Part shown: positions 40,331-51,355 of the stretch, in pieces
How positions within the stretch are numbered: position 1 is the stretch's first letter
How the letters are laid out: every line of letters starts with the position of its first letter
Source of the DNA: Bubalus kerabau
Taxonomy: Eukaryota; Chordata; Mammalia; Artiodactyla; Bovidae
NCBI RefSeq assembly: GCF_029407905.1
Contig: NC_073646.1
Span: 10,000,001-10,064,000 of the forward strand
Direction of reading: 5' to 3'
DNA: 64,000 nucleotides
The notes under the pieces: generated by a model
The model's input: the letters and a program-made list of their open reading frames with translations, nothing else
Told to the model about the DNA's origin: nothing
Database searches by the model: none
Made by a program: the position numbers and the translations under genes

Positions 40331-42184
40331 ATTTTCTGTAATCGAGAAATGGGGGGCCCAGAAGGGCTTTTGTGCCCAGGAGCCCCACAGGGTCCTGTTT
40401 GGTTTCAGCGGCTGGCACATAAAAGGTGCTCAGTAAACATGTGTGGAGCAAATGAGCAGCAGACAAGGAAGAAATGGTAAATAACCTGATCTGTCAGATG
40501 GAACAGTCATACTATCAGCAGTGTAATTAAGATTCAGAGTTGTGGTCGGTAGTAAGGTGTGGGGAATGCAGAACTGGATTTCTGAGAAAGGGAAATAAAA
40601 GAGAAGGGGGAACCTCTCATTCTTAGCTACTCTTTCTTCTGTGACATCTTCCTCTTTGTATCTTCCACTCATTGGCATTTTGCAATATAAATGGAGGTGT
40701 TGTGCTGGTATGGTGATTAGAAAGTTAATGATAATTATAATCACTTCCTTTGGTTCTCTTGTAATTAGTCTAGATATGATATTTCATTTGGTATACATCT
40801 TATTCAATTATCCTGAGCTTTGATGATGGAAAAATACAAAAGAGTTCACTGTTAATTATAACAGGATATTTACATAATTCCCAAGCAGTCCCAAATTTAC
40901 TTCATCCTTTCAGTGTGAACCTCAAAGGGTGATTTTGAGTTTCCTTTTAATGTTCTTTACTTTTGCAATTTCTTTACAGTGAAATTATGTTACTTTTTAT
41001 AATAATAATTTTGGGGGAAAAAATAGACCCTCCCCAAAAGTAAAAGAACCATAAATTTTATTCCTTCTATTCTAATCACTCCAAACGTTTTAGGGGTATT
41101 GGAAATCACCTAGAAGGGGCCAGGTGGAGTGGCAGGGGGAGAATCTTCCAGGCTGTTAAAGTGAAAAGAGACGGTTTCTCCCTTTCCCTTGCCAGAAAAT
41201 TTCCAGGATAAACTCAGTGGTTGTAAATCTCTGCTCTAACTTTTAGTTGTGTCTATAAAGTCTCTAGAGGTAAGCCTCTGTCCAGTTTTACAAGCCATAA
41301 ATATTTTTCAAAGGTCTGGGGATTTTGTTTCCCCTTTTGAAATGTAAACTTCTGAGAAGATACTGTCCCAGCTCCCTGTCACTGAGGGCATCGTATCCTA
41401 AGAGCTAGCAAGAGGGGATGGAGAAGTTTGACTTTAGCTTTTCATTGTACGTAGAAACCAGTGCCTTTGCACTTAAGCCAAATGAAAGGCGAGCTTCTCA
41501 GCCCCTCAATACACTATCAGAATCCCGTACCCTCAGTGCCACCTGGATACAGATGGGATTCTCTACTTTGCATGTGGGGGTTGCATCTTTCATGCAAAGC
41601 TAGGGGAGCCTAGCTTGGAGATTTTTGGAAACCTGAACTGGAAGCCTTAAGGTGTGGCAGTCTCGGCTCAAGCACCGAGGAGCAGTTGGAAAACAACCTT
41701 AGGGACTGGTTAATCCTTTCCATTTAAATTACCATGAGATTCATTCAGCCTTTGCCGGGCAGCCAGTCTGCTATCTTTTCCTCCTACTTCAAGGAGACAA
41801 TGGAGCAAACCCTCCACCCACATTAATATTCCTACAAACCTCTGCCAAGAATTTGATTAATGTCTGCCCCGAAGTGCCACAGACGACTGATGCAGAAAGT
41901 ATGCCTTGGAGTGTGTGAGCAACTCTACCGAATCCTCCTACTCTAGAAAACGGTTTTTTGAATACACTGAGTAAATGAGGGCTTTAAGCCAAATAAGATG
42001 GCAATTTCTCTTTCGTGTCCAAAACCCTAGATGGTAATTATCGGCCAAATGACTCAAAATTAAAGAGTAAAGTGGAGCATCATCCAGGCCATGCCTGCAA
42101 AGCTGGCACTTGGTGTTAAGTGAGCTGGTTAATGGTGTTATATATTGTGCTTCTGGAAAATTCGATCTAGGAGAAATACAAATA
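40331..42184. other. longest SINE-free stretch, 1.9 kb
   Basis: Apart from a possible MIR/L2 3' end at 40410-40440 (gctggcacataaaaggtgct), I see no repeat here, while the window averages about one ruminant SINE per kb. Positions 41700-42150 are rich in TAAT/ATTA motifs (ttaaattaccatgag, agaatttgattaatgtctgc, tggtaattatcggcc). No ORF above 61 codons is convincing. A candidate conserved non-coding or regulatory region. Confidence 0.45.
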
Positions 42185-42185
42185 C

Positions 42186-42202
42186 AAAAAAAAAAAAAAA
42201 AA
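42186..42202 (+). repeat. poly-A tract
   Basis: About 17 consecutive A after aaatacaaatac. No element attached to it is recognisable. Confidence 0.9.
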
Positions 42203-42314
42203 TAGTTTCTTAATTTTTCTGTCTCTTATCTCAGTTTAAAGGTCTTTGTAAATAGAGTATAAGCTGGCTAAAGGAATAAACTCCAATGAAGAATGAGATA
42301 AGATGCATCTTAAC

Positions 42315-42566
42315 CAGGGACTTCCCTGGTGATCCAGTGGCTAAGACTCCAGGCTCCCAGTGAAGGGGACCCAGGTTTGATCCCTGGTCAGAGAGGTAGA
42401 TGCCATGCAGCAACTAAAGAGTTTGCATGCCACCACTAAAGATCTAGCAGGCCACGACAAAGATCTAAGATCCCATGTGCTGCAACTAAGACACAGTACA
42501 GCCAAATAAAAATAAATAAATACTTTTAAAAACAAAATTAATGAAGTGGCTGTAGCATTAAAAAAG
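42315..42566 (+). mobile_element. CHR-2 type SINE
   Basis: agggacttccctggtgatcc, gtttgatccctggtcagaga, ctgcaactaagacacagtac, aaataaataaatac. Perfect 10-bp TSD gcatcttaac at 42305-42314 and 42567-42576. Confidence 0.93.
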
Positions 42567-42709
42567 GCATCTTAACTAAAGAGGAAGACCCAGAGGTGTT
42601 CTGAGATGGGAACCTCAGACCAGGCTTTGCATGTCACCGGATAGTAATATCTGGAACAACAACAAAGAAATAACAAGTCTACAAGATTCAGAGTTAATAA
42701 GCTTTGGCC

Positions 42710-43085
42710 AGCATGTATGCACTCAACAAATATTTATTAAGCATGTATTATGTGCCAGATCGGAGAAGGCAATGGCACCCAACTCCAGTACTCTTGCCTG
42801 GAAAATCCCATGGACGGAGGAGCCTGGTAGGCTGCAGTCCATGGGGTCACTAAGAGTCGGACACAACTGAGTGACTTCACTTTCACTTTTCACTTTCATG
42901 CATTGGAGAAGGAAATGGCAACCCACTCCAGTGTTTTTGCCTGGAGAATCCAAGAGATGGGGGAGCCTGGTGGGCTGCCGTCTATGGGGTCGCACAGAGT
43001 CGGACACGACTGAAGCAATTTGCACCATGTGCCAGATACCATACTTGGTACTGGAGCAGAACCAGACATAATCCCTTTCCTCAAG
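42710..43085 (-). mobile_element. L2/MIR3-like repeat split by BOV-A2
   Basis: actcaacaaatatttattaa, gcatgtattatgtgccagat, then after the SINE atacttggtactggagcaga and ataatccctttcctcaagga. Confidence 0.7.
42761..43026 (+). mobile_element. BOV-A2 SINE
   Basis: Plus-strand: cggagaaggcaatggcaccc, the ttcacttttcactttcatgc linker, and gacacgactgaagcaatttg; the AGC tail is nearly absent. Perfect 11-bp TSD atgtgccagat at 42750-42760 and 43027-43037. Confidence 0.95.
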
Positions 43086-43087
43086 GA

Positions 43088-43300
43088 AAAGTGTGAAAGT
43101 GTTAGTCACTCAGTCGTGTTTGGCTCTTTGTGATCCCATGGACTATCGCCCACCAGGCTCCTCTGTCCATGGGATTTCCCAGGCAAGAATATTACAGTGA
43201 TTTCCAGTTCCTCCTCCAGGGAATCTTTCCGACCCAGGGATCAAACCCATGTTTCCTGCTTGGCAGGCAGGTTCTTTACCACTGACCCACCTGGGAAGCC
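43088..43300 (-). mobile_element. Bov-tA SINE
   Basis: Minus-strand: agtcactcagtcgtgtttgg, ggcaagaatattacagtgat, ctgacccacctgggaagcca. Confidence 0.93.
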
Positions 43301-43304
43301 ACAT

Positions 43305-43585
43305 ATCATCACATATTTGTCCAAACCCATGGACATGTACAACGCCAGGAGTGAACCCCAATATAAACTAAGGACTTTGAGCAATGATACTATGTCAACA
43401 TAAATGATGCTATGTCAACTGTAACAAATGTTCTACTCTGGTGGGGGGATGGTGATGTTGATCATGGAGGAGGCTGTACATGTGTGAAAACACGAAACCT
43501 CTGTACCTTCTGCTCAATTTTGCTGCAAACCTAAAACTTCGGGGAGGGGGGGGAAGGTCTACTTCTAAAAAAATAATAAAAAGAT
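43305..43585 (+). mobile_element. older L1 (L1M) 3' end
   Basis: caaacccatggacatgtaca, atgtcaactgtaacaaatgt, ggtgatgttgatcatggagg and ctgtaccttctgctcaattt, then ttgctgcaaacctaaaactt and an A-rich end. Plus-strand L1M terminus. Confidence 0.85.
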
Positions 43586-43589
43586 TACT

Positions 43590-43690
43590 CTAACTTCACA
43601 AGAAAGACAAGGTGGTGGGAGGCACATGTGCAAAATCAAAGTTAGAAGGGGTTCTAAAGCAATCCAGGCAGGAGATGGCTATGTCTTGAA
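43590..43690 (+). mobile_element. L2-type ancient repeat
   Basis: aaagcaatccaggcaggaga and tggctatgtcttgaaactga match an L2-type block. Low divergence is not expected and not seen. Confidence 0.5.
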
Positions 43691-43829
43691 ACTGAGCAGG
43701 ACTCTGCAGAACCTTTCCAGGTATAAGCTCCTCCAAGTCTCCCACTTCTTATTTGTAGAAAAAGCTTTAGTCTCTGAGGCCATCCCTGAGTTGCAAAGAG
43801 TAAATTCAAGCAGTTAATAATTAGAGAAA

Positions 43830-44346
43830 TGAGAAAATGTACAACAAAGGACAAGCAGTCAAGCAAGGAAAGTAATAATAGCCTGAACAGCAATTCAGCC
43901 ATAAATCACTTACAAGACACTTAGTTCCTCCTCAAGAGCTATAGCTAATATCTTGACCTATATCCTTGGGTTGTTTTGCAGAACCTAAGACACTCCCCTC
44001 CACCAGGTGGAAGGTGTGGATTACATGCTGACTACAAGCACTCAGACTCCAAACTGGTTGAAGCCAGAAAACCAATGATTGAAATTCCTGGGATATCACC
44101 TTGTCACCAACCAATCAGAAGAATGGTCATAAGCCAATCACATACCCAGCAACTCTTAGCTCTAATGTTGTCTTTAAAAACCCTTGCATGTAAGCCAACA
44201 GGGAGTTTGGGTCCTTTGAGCATGAGCTGCGTGTTCTCCTTGCTTGGTGCCCTGCAAATAAACACTGTATTTTCCCTCACCAGAATCCTGTGACAGTAGA
44301 CTAGTTTTGCTGAATGTCAGGCAAGCAAACCAGAGTCCGGTAACAG
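43830..44346 (+). mobile_element. ERV1-like LTR
   Basis: Start about tgagaaaatgtacaac. U3 contains tcaccaaccaatcagaagaa (CCAAT-like) and taagccaatcacatacccag. TATA region gtctttaaaaacccttgcat (~44170), poly-A ctgcaaataaacactgt (~44253), end agtccggtaaca at about 44346. Same family as 39499-39721. No TSD found. Confidence 0.72.
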
Positions 44347-44586
44347 TCAAGGTGGCCATGAAGATGGAGAGAAGACAGTCGACTGGAGGAAATATTTAGG
44401 AGGTAAAATCAATAGATTGGTTGATGGATTGGATATTGGGGGGGAGGCATAGGGAGGTGTCATAAGCAATCACATGCCAGAGCTGATTCAAATTGGTTCA
44501 CAAGAGCTGACTGTGAAATTTTCAGAAATTTTGCAAGCTGATGGTTAAACACAGTCACTATTAGAAATCAAAAAATTATAAAAAGT
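44347..44586. other. no gene seen
   Basis: Unassigned; includes ggttgatggattggatattg and a G-run at 44439-44446. Confidence 0.5.
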
Positions 44587-44599
44587 ATATGTCATATTT

Positions 44600-47162
44600 C
44601 TGCAATGCAGGAGACCTGGGTTCAAACCCTGGGTTGGGAAGATGCCCTGGAGAAGGAAAAGGCTACCCACTCCAATATTCTGGCCTGGAGAATTCCATGG
44701 ACTGTATCTGGAGTAACAGGAAAATTTGGTCTTGGGATACGGAATGAAGCAGGGCAAAGACTAATAGAGTTTTGCCAAGAAAATACACTGGTCATAGCAA
44801 ACACCCTCTTCCAACAACACAAGAGAAGACTCTACACATGGACATCACCAGATGGTCAACACCGAAATCAGATTGATTATATTCTTTGCAGCCAAAGATG
44901 GACAAGCTCTATACAGTCAACAAAAACAAGACCAGGAGCTGACTGTAGCTCAGATCATGAACTCCTTATTACCAAATTCAGACTTAAATTGAAGAAAGTA
45001 GGGAAAACCACTGGACGAATGACGTATGACCTAAATCAAATCCCTTATGATTATACAGTGGAAGTGAGAAATAGATTTAAGGTACTAGATCTGATAGATA
45101 GAGTGCCTGATGAACTATGGATGGAGGTTCGTGACATTGTACAGGAGACAGGGATCAAGACCATCCCCAGGGAAATGAAATGCAAAAAAGCAAAATGGCT
45201 GTCTAGGGAGGCCTTACAAATAGCTTTGAAAAGAAGAGAAGTGAAAAGCAAAGGAGAAAAAGAAAGATATAAGCATCTGAATGCAGAGTTCCAAAGAAGA
45301 GCAAGAAGAGATAAGAAAGCCTTCCTCAGCAATTAATGCAAAGAAACAGAGGAAAACAACAGAATGGGAAAGACTAGAGATCTCTTCAAGAAAATTAGAG
45401 ATACCAAAGGAATCATGCAAAGATGGGTTCGATAAAGGACAGAAATGGCATGGACCTAACAGAAGCAGAAGATATTAAGAAGAGGTGGCAAGAATACACA
45501 GAAGAACTGTACAAAAAAGATCTTCATGACCCAGATAATCACAATGGTGTGATCACTTACCTACAGCCAGATATCCTGGGATGTGAAGTCAAGTGGGCCT
45601 TAGAAAGCATCACTACGAACAAAGCTAGTGGAGGTGATGGAATTCCAGTGGAGCTATTCCAAATCCTGAAAGATGATGCTGTGAAAGTGCTACACTCAAT
45701 ATGCCAGCACATTTGGAAAAGTCAGCAGTGGCCACAGGACTGGAAAAGGCCAGTTTTCATTCCAATCCCAAAGAAAGGCAATGCCAAAGAATGCTCAAAC
45801 TACTGCACAATTGCACTCATCTCACACGCTAGTAAAGTAATGCTCAAAATTCTCCAAGCCAGGCTTCAGCAATACGTGAACTATGAACTTCCAGATGTTC
45901 AAACTGGGTTTAGAAAAGGCAGAGGAACCAGAGACCAAATTGCCAACATCTGCTGGATCATCGAAAAAGCAAGAGAGTTCCAAAAAAATATCTATTTCTG
46001 CTTTATTGACTATGCCAAAGCCTTTGACTGTGTGGATCACAATAAACTGTGGAAAATTCTGAAAGAGATGGGCATATCAGACCACCTGACCTGCCTCTTG
46101 AGAAACCTATATGCAGGTCAGGAAGCAACAGTTAGAACTGGACATGGAACAACAGACTGGTTCCAAATAGGAAAAAGTATGTCAAGGCTATATATTGTCA
46201 CCCTGCTTATTTAACTTCTATGCAGAGTACATAATGAGAAACGCTGGGCTGGAAGAAGCACAAGCTGGAATCAAGATTGCCAGGAGAAATATCAAGAACC
46301 TCAGATATGCAGATGACACCACCCTTATGGCAGAAAGTGAAGAGGAACTCAAAAGCCTCTTGATGAAGGTAAAAGTGCAGAGTGAAAAAGTTGGCTTAAA
46401 ACTCAACATTCAGAAAACGAAGATCATGGCATCTGGTCCCATCACTTCATGGCAGATAGATGGGGAAACAGTGGAAGCAGTGTCAGACTTTATTTTTTGG
46501 GGCTCCAAAATCACTGCAGATGGTGATGGCAGCCATGAAATGAAAAGACGCTTACTCCTTGGAAGGAAAGTTATGACCAACCTAGATAGCATATTCAAAA
46601 GCAGAGACATTCTTTTGCCAACAAAGGTCCGTCCAGTCAAGGCTATGGTTTTTCCAGTGGTCATGTATGGATGTGAGAGTTGGACTCTGAAGAAAGCTGA
46701 GTGTGGAAGAATTGATGCTTTTGAACTGTGGTGTTGGAGAAGACTCTTGAGAGGCCCTTGGACTGCAAGGAGATCCAACCAGTCCATTCTGAAGGAGATC
46801 AGCCCGGGATTTCTTTGGAAGGAATGATGCTAAAGCTGAAACTCCAGTACTTTAGCCACCTCATGTGAAGAGTTGACTCATTGGAAAAGACTCTGATGCT
46901 GGGAGGGATTGGGGGCAGGAGGAGAAGGGGACGTCAGAGGATGAGATGTCTGGATGGCATCACCGACTCGATGGACGTTAAGTCTGAGTGAACTCCGGGA
47001 GTTGGTGATGGACAGGGAGGGCTGGCGTGCTGCGATTCATGGGGTCGCAAGGAGTCGGACATGACTGAGCGACTGAACTGAACTGAACTGAACTGATAGT
47101 CCATGGGGCTGCAAAGAGCCAGACACAACTGAGCAACTTTCACGTTCATAATAGAGTATTTC
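44600..47162 (+). mobile_element. Bov-tA SINE split by a BovB
   Basis: 44600-44707 is the first part of a plus-strand Bov-tA (ctgcaatgcaggagacctgg to gaattccatggactgta). The rest, tagtccatggggctgcaaag to caactttcacgttcataata, is at 47094-47162. The TSD atatgtcatattt at 44587-44599 and atatgtcataattt at 47163-47176 brackets the whole block, so the Bov-tA came first and BovB landed inside it. Confidence 0.88.
44708..47093 (+). pseudogene. BovB LINE, 2.4 kb, near-intact domains
   Basis: 5'-truncated BovB, the longest here. ORF2 pieces: the endonuclease C-terminal part (KFGLGIRNEAGQRLIEFC; RNQIDYILCSQRW; SDH catalytic motif at 44950-44958) up to a stop at 45334-45336; a ~5-base deletion near 45411; the RT segment from 45423 with the palm box FIDYAKAFDCVDHNKLWK (about 45996-46050); a 2-base deletion near 46175 that shifts FQIGKGVRQGC out of frame; then SPCLFNFYAEYIMRNAG, YADD at 46306-46317 and CESWTLKKAECGRIDAFELW; and a further lost base at 46804. 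The (ACTGA)n tail ends at about 47093. Catalytic motifs survive but the frame is broken at least four times, so it is inactive. Confidence 0.95.
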
Positions 47163-47176
47163 ATATGTCATAATTT

Positions 47177-47394
47177 AAGACAATGACAGTATCAAATTTT
47201 ATCAGTTTCTAATTACCTCACCACATTATATTAATCTTACATAATAATAATTATCTAGTCTTTTGAGATTATTTATGCCTGTAATGGCAAAACTCAGCTT
47301 CTTTCCTTCCTAAGTAGGGAAAAACCTAGTTCTTTCCTACTATGTCTCTCTTTCCTGTGAATCTTCTTTACTACTCACACAAAATGCTTCATAT
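47177..47394. other. no gene seen
   Basis: AT-rich, unassigned. Confidence 0.5.
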
Positions 47395-48215
47395 CTGGTC
47401 ACCAAATGTGTGGAGGTTTTCCCCTACACCATCAAGCAATTCTCAGACACCAGCAGGATGTCCAAGAATTCGATTCAGTCCGGACACTGTCCACATGGAG
47501 ACAGCATCAGATTCCACAGGTTAAGGGCTTAGTCCTAGAAGACTGCTCCCATCTAGGCTTCAGATGCCAGGAGCAAGCCCAGATTATCGCCTGCATTTCC
47601 AACCAAACAGCTATGGGTTTGGGGTTCCAATGACTCTCTCCTTGGGTTCAGTTAGTTTCCTAGAGCACCTCACAGAACTCAGAGAAACATTTTACTTACT
47701 TAGATCACTGTTTCATTAGAAAAGGCATAGCACAGGAATAACAAGATGGAAAAGATCCATAGAGCAAGGCACGGGGAAAGAATACAGAGTTTCCATGCCC
47801 CTTCCAGATGTACCACTCTCCCCAAGTCTCCACGTGTTCATCAACCTGAAGCTCACTGAGCCCTGTACTTTGGGGATTTTATGGAGGTGTCATTATGTAG
47901 GCATGACTGGTCATTAATTCCATTTTCAGCCCTTCTCCATTTTCGAGAGAATGGAATGTGGAACCGAAAATTCCAGGCATCTAATCATAAGTTGGTCTTC
48001 TTCATGTCTAGCCCCCATCCAGGAGCCACCCAGGAGCCTATCCAGAGTTGCCTCCCTAGAACAAAAGACACTCCTGTAACCCAGGAAATTACAAGTGTTT
48101 CAGGAGCTCTGGGTCAGTAACAGAGGTCAAAGGTCAATATTAGAACAAGAGATGCTCCCACTGTTCCTATCACTTAGGAAATTACAAGTTTTAGGAGTTT
48201 GGACAAATGTATAAT
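47395..48215 (-). mobile_element. ancient LTR (ERVL/MaLR-like)
   Basis: Long inverted LTR: agcaattctcagacaccagc, ggttcagttagtttcctaga, gcacctcacagaactcagag, gtttccatgccccttccaga, cccatccaggagccacccag, cccaggaaattacaagtgtt, aggagctctgggtcagtaac. The ends are blurred; a second, partial aggaaattacaagttttagg at 48176 looks like local duplication. Confidence 0.65.
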
Positions 48216-48224
48216 GATATTAAG

Positions 48225-48252
48225 CTTCCCAGGTGGCTCAGTGGTAGAGACC
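48225..48252 (+). mobile_element. 28-bp Bov-tA head fragment
   Basis: aagcttcccaggtggctcag and tggtaga only; the remainder of the SINE is missing. Confidence 0.6.
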
Positions 48253-48570
48253 AATATGTATTTTTTTCAATTATTGCACAAAGCCGATAGCATTAATATC
48301 TACTTGGTGTAAATACTATATACTGGGTCTCTACTATTCATTTCTTCCCAAGTCCATTTTGGATAACAGCACATAGGTAGCTTGAACTTGGCTGTGGTGA
48401 AATATTTACACCACAGAAATAGGCAGACAATAGAAACCAAGCCTTATTTTCCCTAGCACATTGGTCGTAAGTTTGCTGCAAGAAGAAAACAGCAACTAGG
48501 GTTTCTCGACAAGACAGATGATCATTTTAGGGGTCTAGTCACTGGAAACACCTGATTGTTATTATGATTT
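48253..48570. other. no gene seen
   Basis: Unassigned sequence. Confidence 0.5.
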
Positions 48571-48582
48571 ATGATCCATTCT

Positions 48583-48860
48583 TGCTTATTTGTTGTTCAG
48601 TCTCTAAGTCATGCCCAACTCTTTGCAACCGCATGAACTGCAGCACGCCAGGCTTCCCTGTCCTTCACTATCTCCCAGAGCTTACTCAAATTCATGTCCA
48701 TTGAGTCAGTGATGCCTCCAACCATCTCATCCTTTGTCTCCTCTCCTCCTGCCCTCAATCTTTCCCAGCATCAGGGTCTTTTCCAATGAGTCGGATCTTC
48801 ACATCAGGTGGCCAAAGCATTGGAGCTTCAGCTTCAGCATCATTCTTCCGATGGATATTC
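48583..48860 (-). mobile_element. BovA SINE
   Basis: Minus-strand: atttgttgttcagtctctaa, ttcactatctcccagagctt, aggtggccaaagcattggag. Perfect 12-bp TSD atgatccattct at 48571-48582 and 48861-48872. Confidence 0.95.
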
Positions 48861-48879
48861 ATGATCCATTCTACCACCA

Positions 48880-49085
48880 AACATTTACCAAGCTTTTGCC
48901 ATGTGTCAATGTTGTGTTCACTGCTCAACATGGAGGCTCTGTTTTCATCCTCACAGCAATCCTGTGAGACTGGGACTCTCAATATCTCCACTTCACAGAT
49001 GAGAAAACAGAGGTTCACACAGGTTAGGTGACTTGACAAAGACAGTAAGCAGCAAAGCCAGGATTGAAGTTCAAGTCATCTGAGT
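48880..49085 (-). mobile_element. MIR SINE
   Basis: catcctcacagcaatcctgt, cacttcacagatgagaaaac, aggttaggtgacttgacaaa, gccaggattgaagttcaagt. Confidence 0.88.
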
Positions 49086-50089
49086 TCTCTGCTATTTTCC
49101 TTCTTAAGAGTATTAGAACCACCAAGGCCTACTTGATCCTGAGACACCTTGAAAGCTGGTGACAAATCAGAGACCAGGGGAGTTCTGGGGTCTCTACTCA
49201 CTCTCTCCACCTCTCCCCACTCTGTCTTTCCTTCTCTTCATTCCCCTCTCCCCACTGCTTCCTCATCTCCCCCCATTTTTATCACTCTGCCTTACAAAAC
49301 AGCTTACAACTTCCTCGTGGAGTAAGGAAGAAATAAACTATCCTTTCATTCAGCTAATAATGAATATTACAGCTATAATTATCAATGCAAATAATGCTGA
49401 GAACAAGTAAACATCACAGAGGGTCAACTTTACTTCTAGTGAAAAACTGACAAAAGGATCCAATTTTTCTCCACAAAATGTGTATCTTTGCTAAATTTAT
49501 TCCAGTAAAATAAGACTTGGCAGAGATGATGGTGGCAAAATGGAATCAATAGCAAGTTATATTCAGTATATGCAATATGAGAAAAATAGTAGATTAAATA
49601 AAATTTGTTACAAAATTTAAGTGGAAAACAATTGGTTCCTGTGCCACTAATTTTATCAAAATTTAAAAACTGAAGAGTTTCAGGATTAATTAGAAGAGTT
49701 TAATTGACTCATGTAAATAATGAGTCACGGAATTAACTGGCTTAATAGGATTCATTTTGGGTGATGCTTTCTCATTCACAATTCATCCATATTGATATAA
49801 TTCTGATCCAAACATTTTTATTCAAACATTTGCATCAAACTGGTATGTGGGAGGGGGTAAAAACATTTTCCAATCCCTGAGGCCAGCTCTACCCTCAACA
49901 ATCCTTCCTTTTTCTCAGTCTTTCCCAAAGTGTCCTGACTAACCCAGAAATTAATAAGGACCTTAGGGTTTCCTGTAAAGGGATGTTTTCCAAGTCAAAC
50001 ACAAAGTAGGAAGGTCAGACCATCCCAGAGTCTTGGAAATCAACTCTGAAGCAGTGGATTTTTGAAAGTTGAAGACTGAATAAAGATTC
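49086..50089. other. 1-kb stretch without repeats
   Basis: No repeat recognised. 49195-49290 is a C/T-rich tract; 49340-49800 is AT-rich. It contains the paired AP-1-like sites at 49705-49727. Confidence 0.45.
49705..49727. promoter_or_regulatory. inverted pair of AP-1-like sites
   Basis: tgactca at 49705-49711 and tgagtca at 49721-49727, both perfect TRE matches, flank atgtaaataa; the outer sequence forms an imperfect palindrome. The site type is known for Jun/Fos and bZIP factors; its use here is inference. Confidence 0.4.
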
Positions 50090-50099
50090 TGCTCTTATA

Positions 50100-50308
50100 C
50101 ATGTGTGCTAAGTCATGTCCAACTGTTTGCAACCCCATGGACTGTAGCCCACCAGGCCCCTCTGTCCGTGGGATTCTCCAGGCAAGAATACTGGAGTGGG
50201 TTGCCATGACCTCCTCTAAGGGATCTTCCCAACCCAGGGATCAAACCCTCATTTCTTATGTCTCCTGCATTGACAGATGGGTTCTTTACCTCTAGCACCA
50301 CCTGGAAA
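50100..50308 (-). mobile_element. Bov-tA SINE
   Basis: Minus-strand: gctaagtcatgtccaactgt to ctctagcaccacctggaaag. Flanks gctcttatac and gcacttatac form a probable TSD. Confidence 0.92.
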
Positions 50309-50364
50309 GCACTTATACCTAGTACCTGGTATATAGAAGCTGTTCAAAATATTTACTGCATGAA

Positions 50365-50430
50365 TGGATAGATGGTTGGATAAATGGATGGATGACTGGA
50401 TAGATGAATGGACAAATGGATAAACACATA
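50365..50430 (+). repeat. degenerate (GGAT)n tetranucleotide
   Basis: Repeated gaatggatagatggttggat and aaatggatggatgactgg units, following an L2/MIR-like 3' end (tacctggtatatagaagctg). Confidence 0.9.
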
Positions 50431-50854
50431 AATGGATTTACTGGGAAAAATAAGCCCTTATATATTCGATTTTTATCTTCCATCCTTGGCTTACAGTATG
50501 GTTATAGGGTTCAAGTATGAAGGTACTCAGATTATCCAATCAGTCTATAATATAGAGCTTCTGAAGATACTATATTATCTTGGATGTCTAGGCTACTGAC
50601 CCTCCACAAACCAAGAGAGTTTGCGGGCAAGTTTATTATTCACATAAAGAACTGCTGGGGAGAGTAGGGTGGGCACAGACAGGTCTAGACTGCCTAGAGG
50701 GAAGCAGAGAGAGTAGGGAGAGCGTTGTAGCACCTAAGGGGCAAGGGAGGAGTTTCCTGACCTTTGACCTTTTAATTTCCCACCAGCACAAAGAAGGAAG
50801 GACACATGGGCTTTCTTACTTGTCCTGACGTGGGACCAAAGGGCAAAGATGAAA
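50431..50854. other. unassigned, possibly LTR-derived
   Basis: gcgggcaagtttattattca at 50627 and the purine-rich tract after it could be an inverted LTR end, but I cannot define boundaries. Confidence 0.3.
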
Positions 50855-51065
50855 GTAAATGTGTTAATTGCTCAGTCATGTCTGACTCTTTGCAACCCCA
50901 TAGACTGTAGCCAGCCAGGCTCCTCTGTCCATGGGATTCTCCAGGCAAGAATACTGGAGTGGGTAGCCATTCCCTTTCTCAGGGGATCTTCCCCACCCAG
51001 GGACCAAACCCAGGTCTCCTGAATCACAAGCAGATTCTTTACTGTCTGAGCCACTAGGGAAGCCC
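50855..51065 (-). mobile_element. Bov-tA SINE
   Basis: Minus-strand: ttgctcagtcatgtctgact, ggcaagaatactggagtggg, gtctgagccactagggaagc. Confidence 0.93.
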
Positions 51066-51355
51066 AAAAAGGAGAAAGGGAAGATGAGACCAAAAGAGAT
51101 CAGCAGTCAAACATCAAAAACTGCAGTCAGACTTCACACATGCTATCATAAGGATGAAATGGGAGAATGTAGATAGCTTTGAATTTTTTATGAAAACTGT
51201 TCCTATTTCATATTTCTGTGTGACGTCATCATCATCCATAGTGTGATAGAACAAGGGTCACCAAACTTTTTCTGTAAAGATGGTGACTATATCAGGATTT
51301 GCAATCCATGCCGTCTCTGTCACAACTACTCAGCTCCACTCTTGTGACCCAAAAC

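Noticed and set aside
45423..46214. 263-codon frame as a host gene
   Set aside because: It is the RT part of BovB ORF2, broken on both sides by frameshifts.
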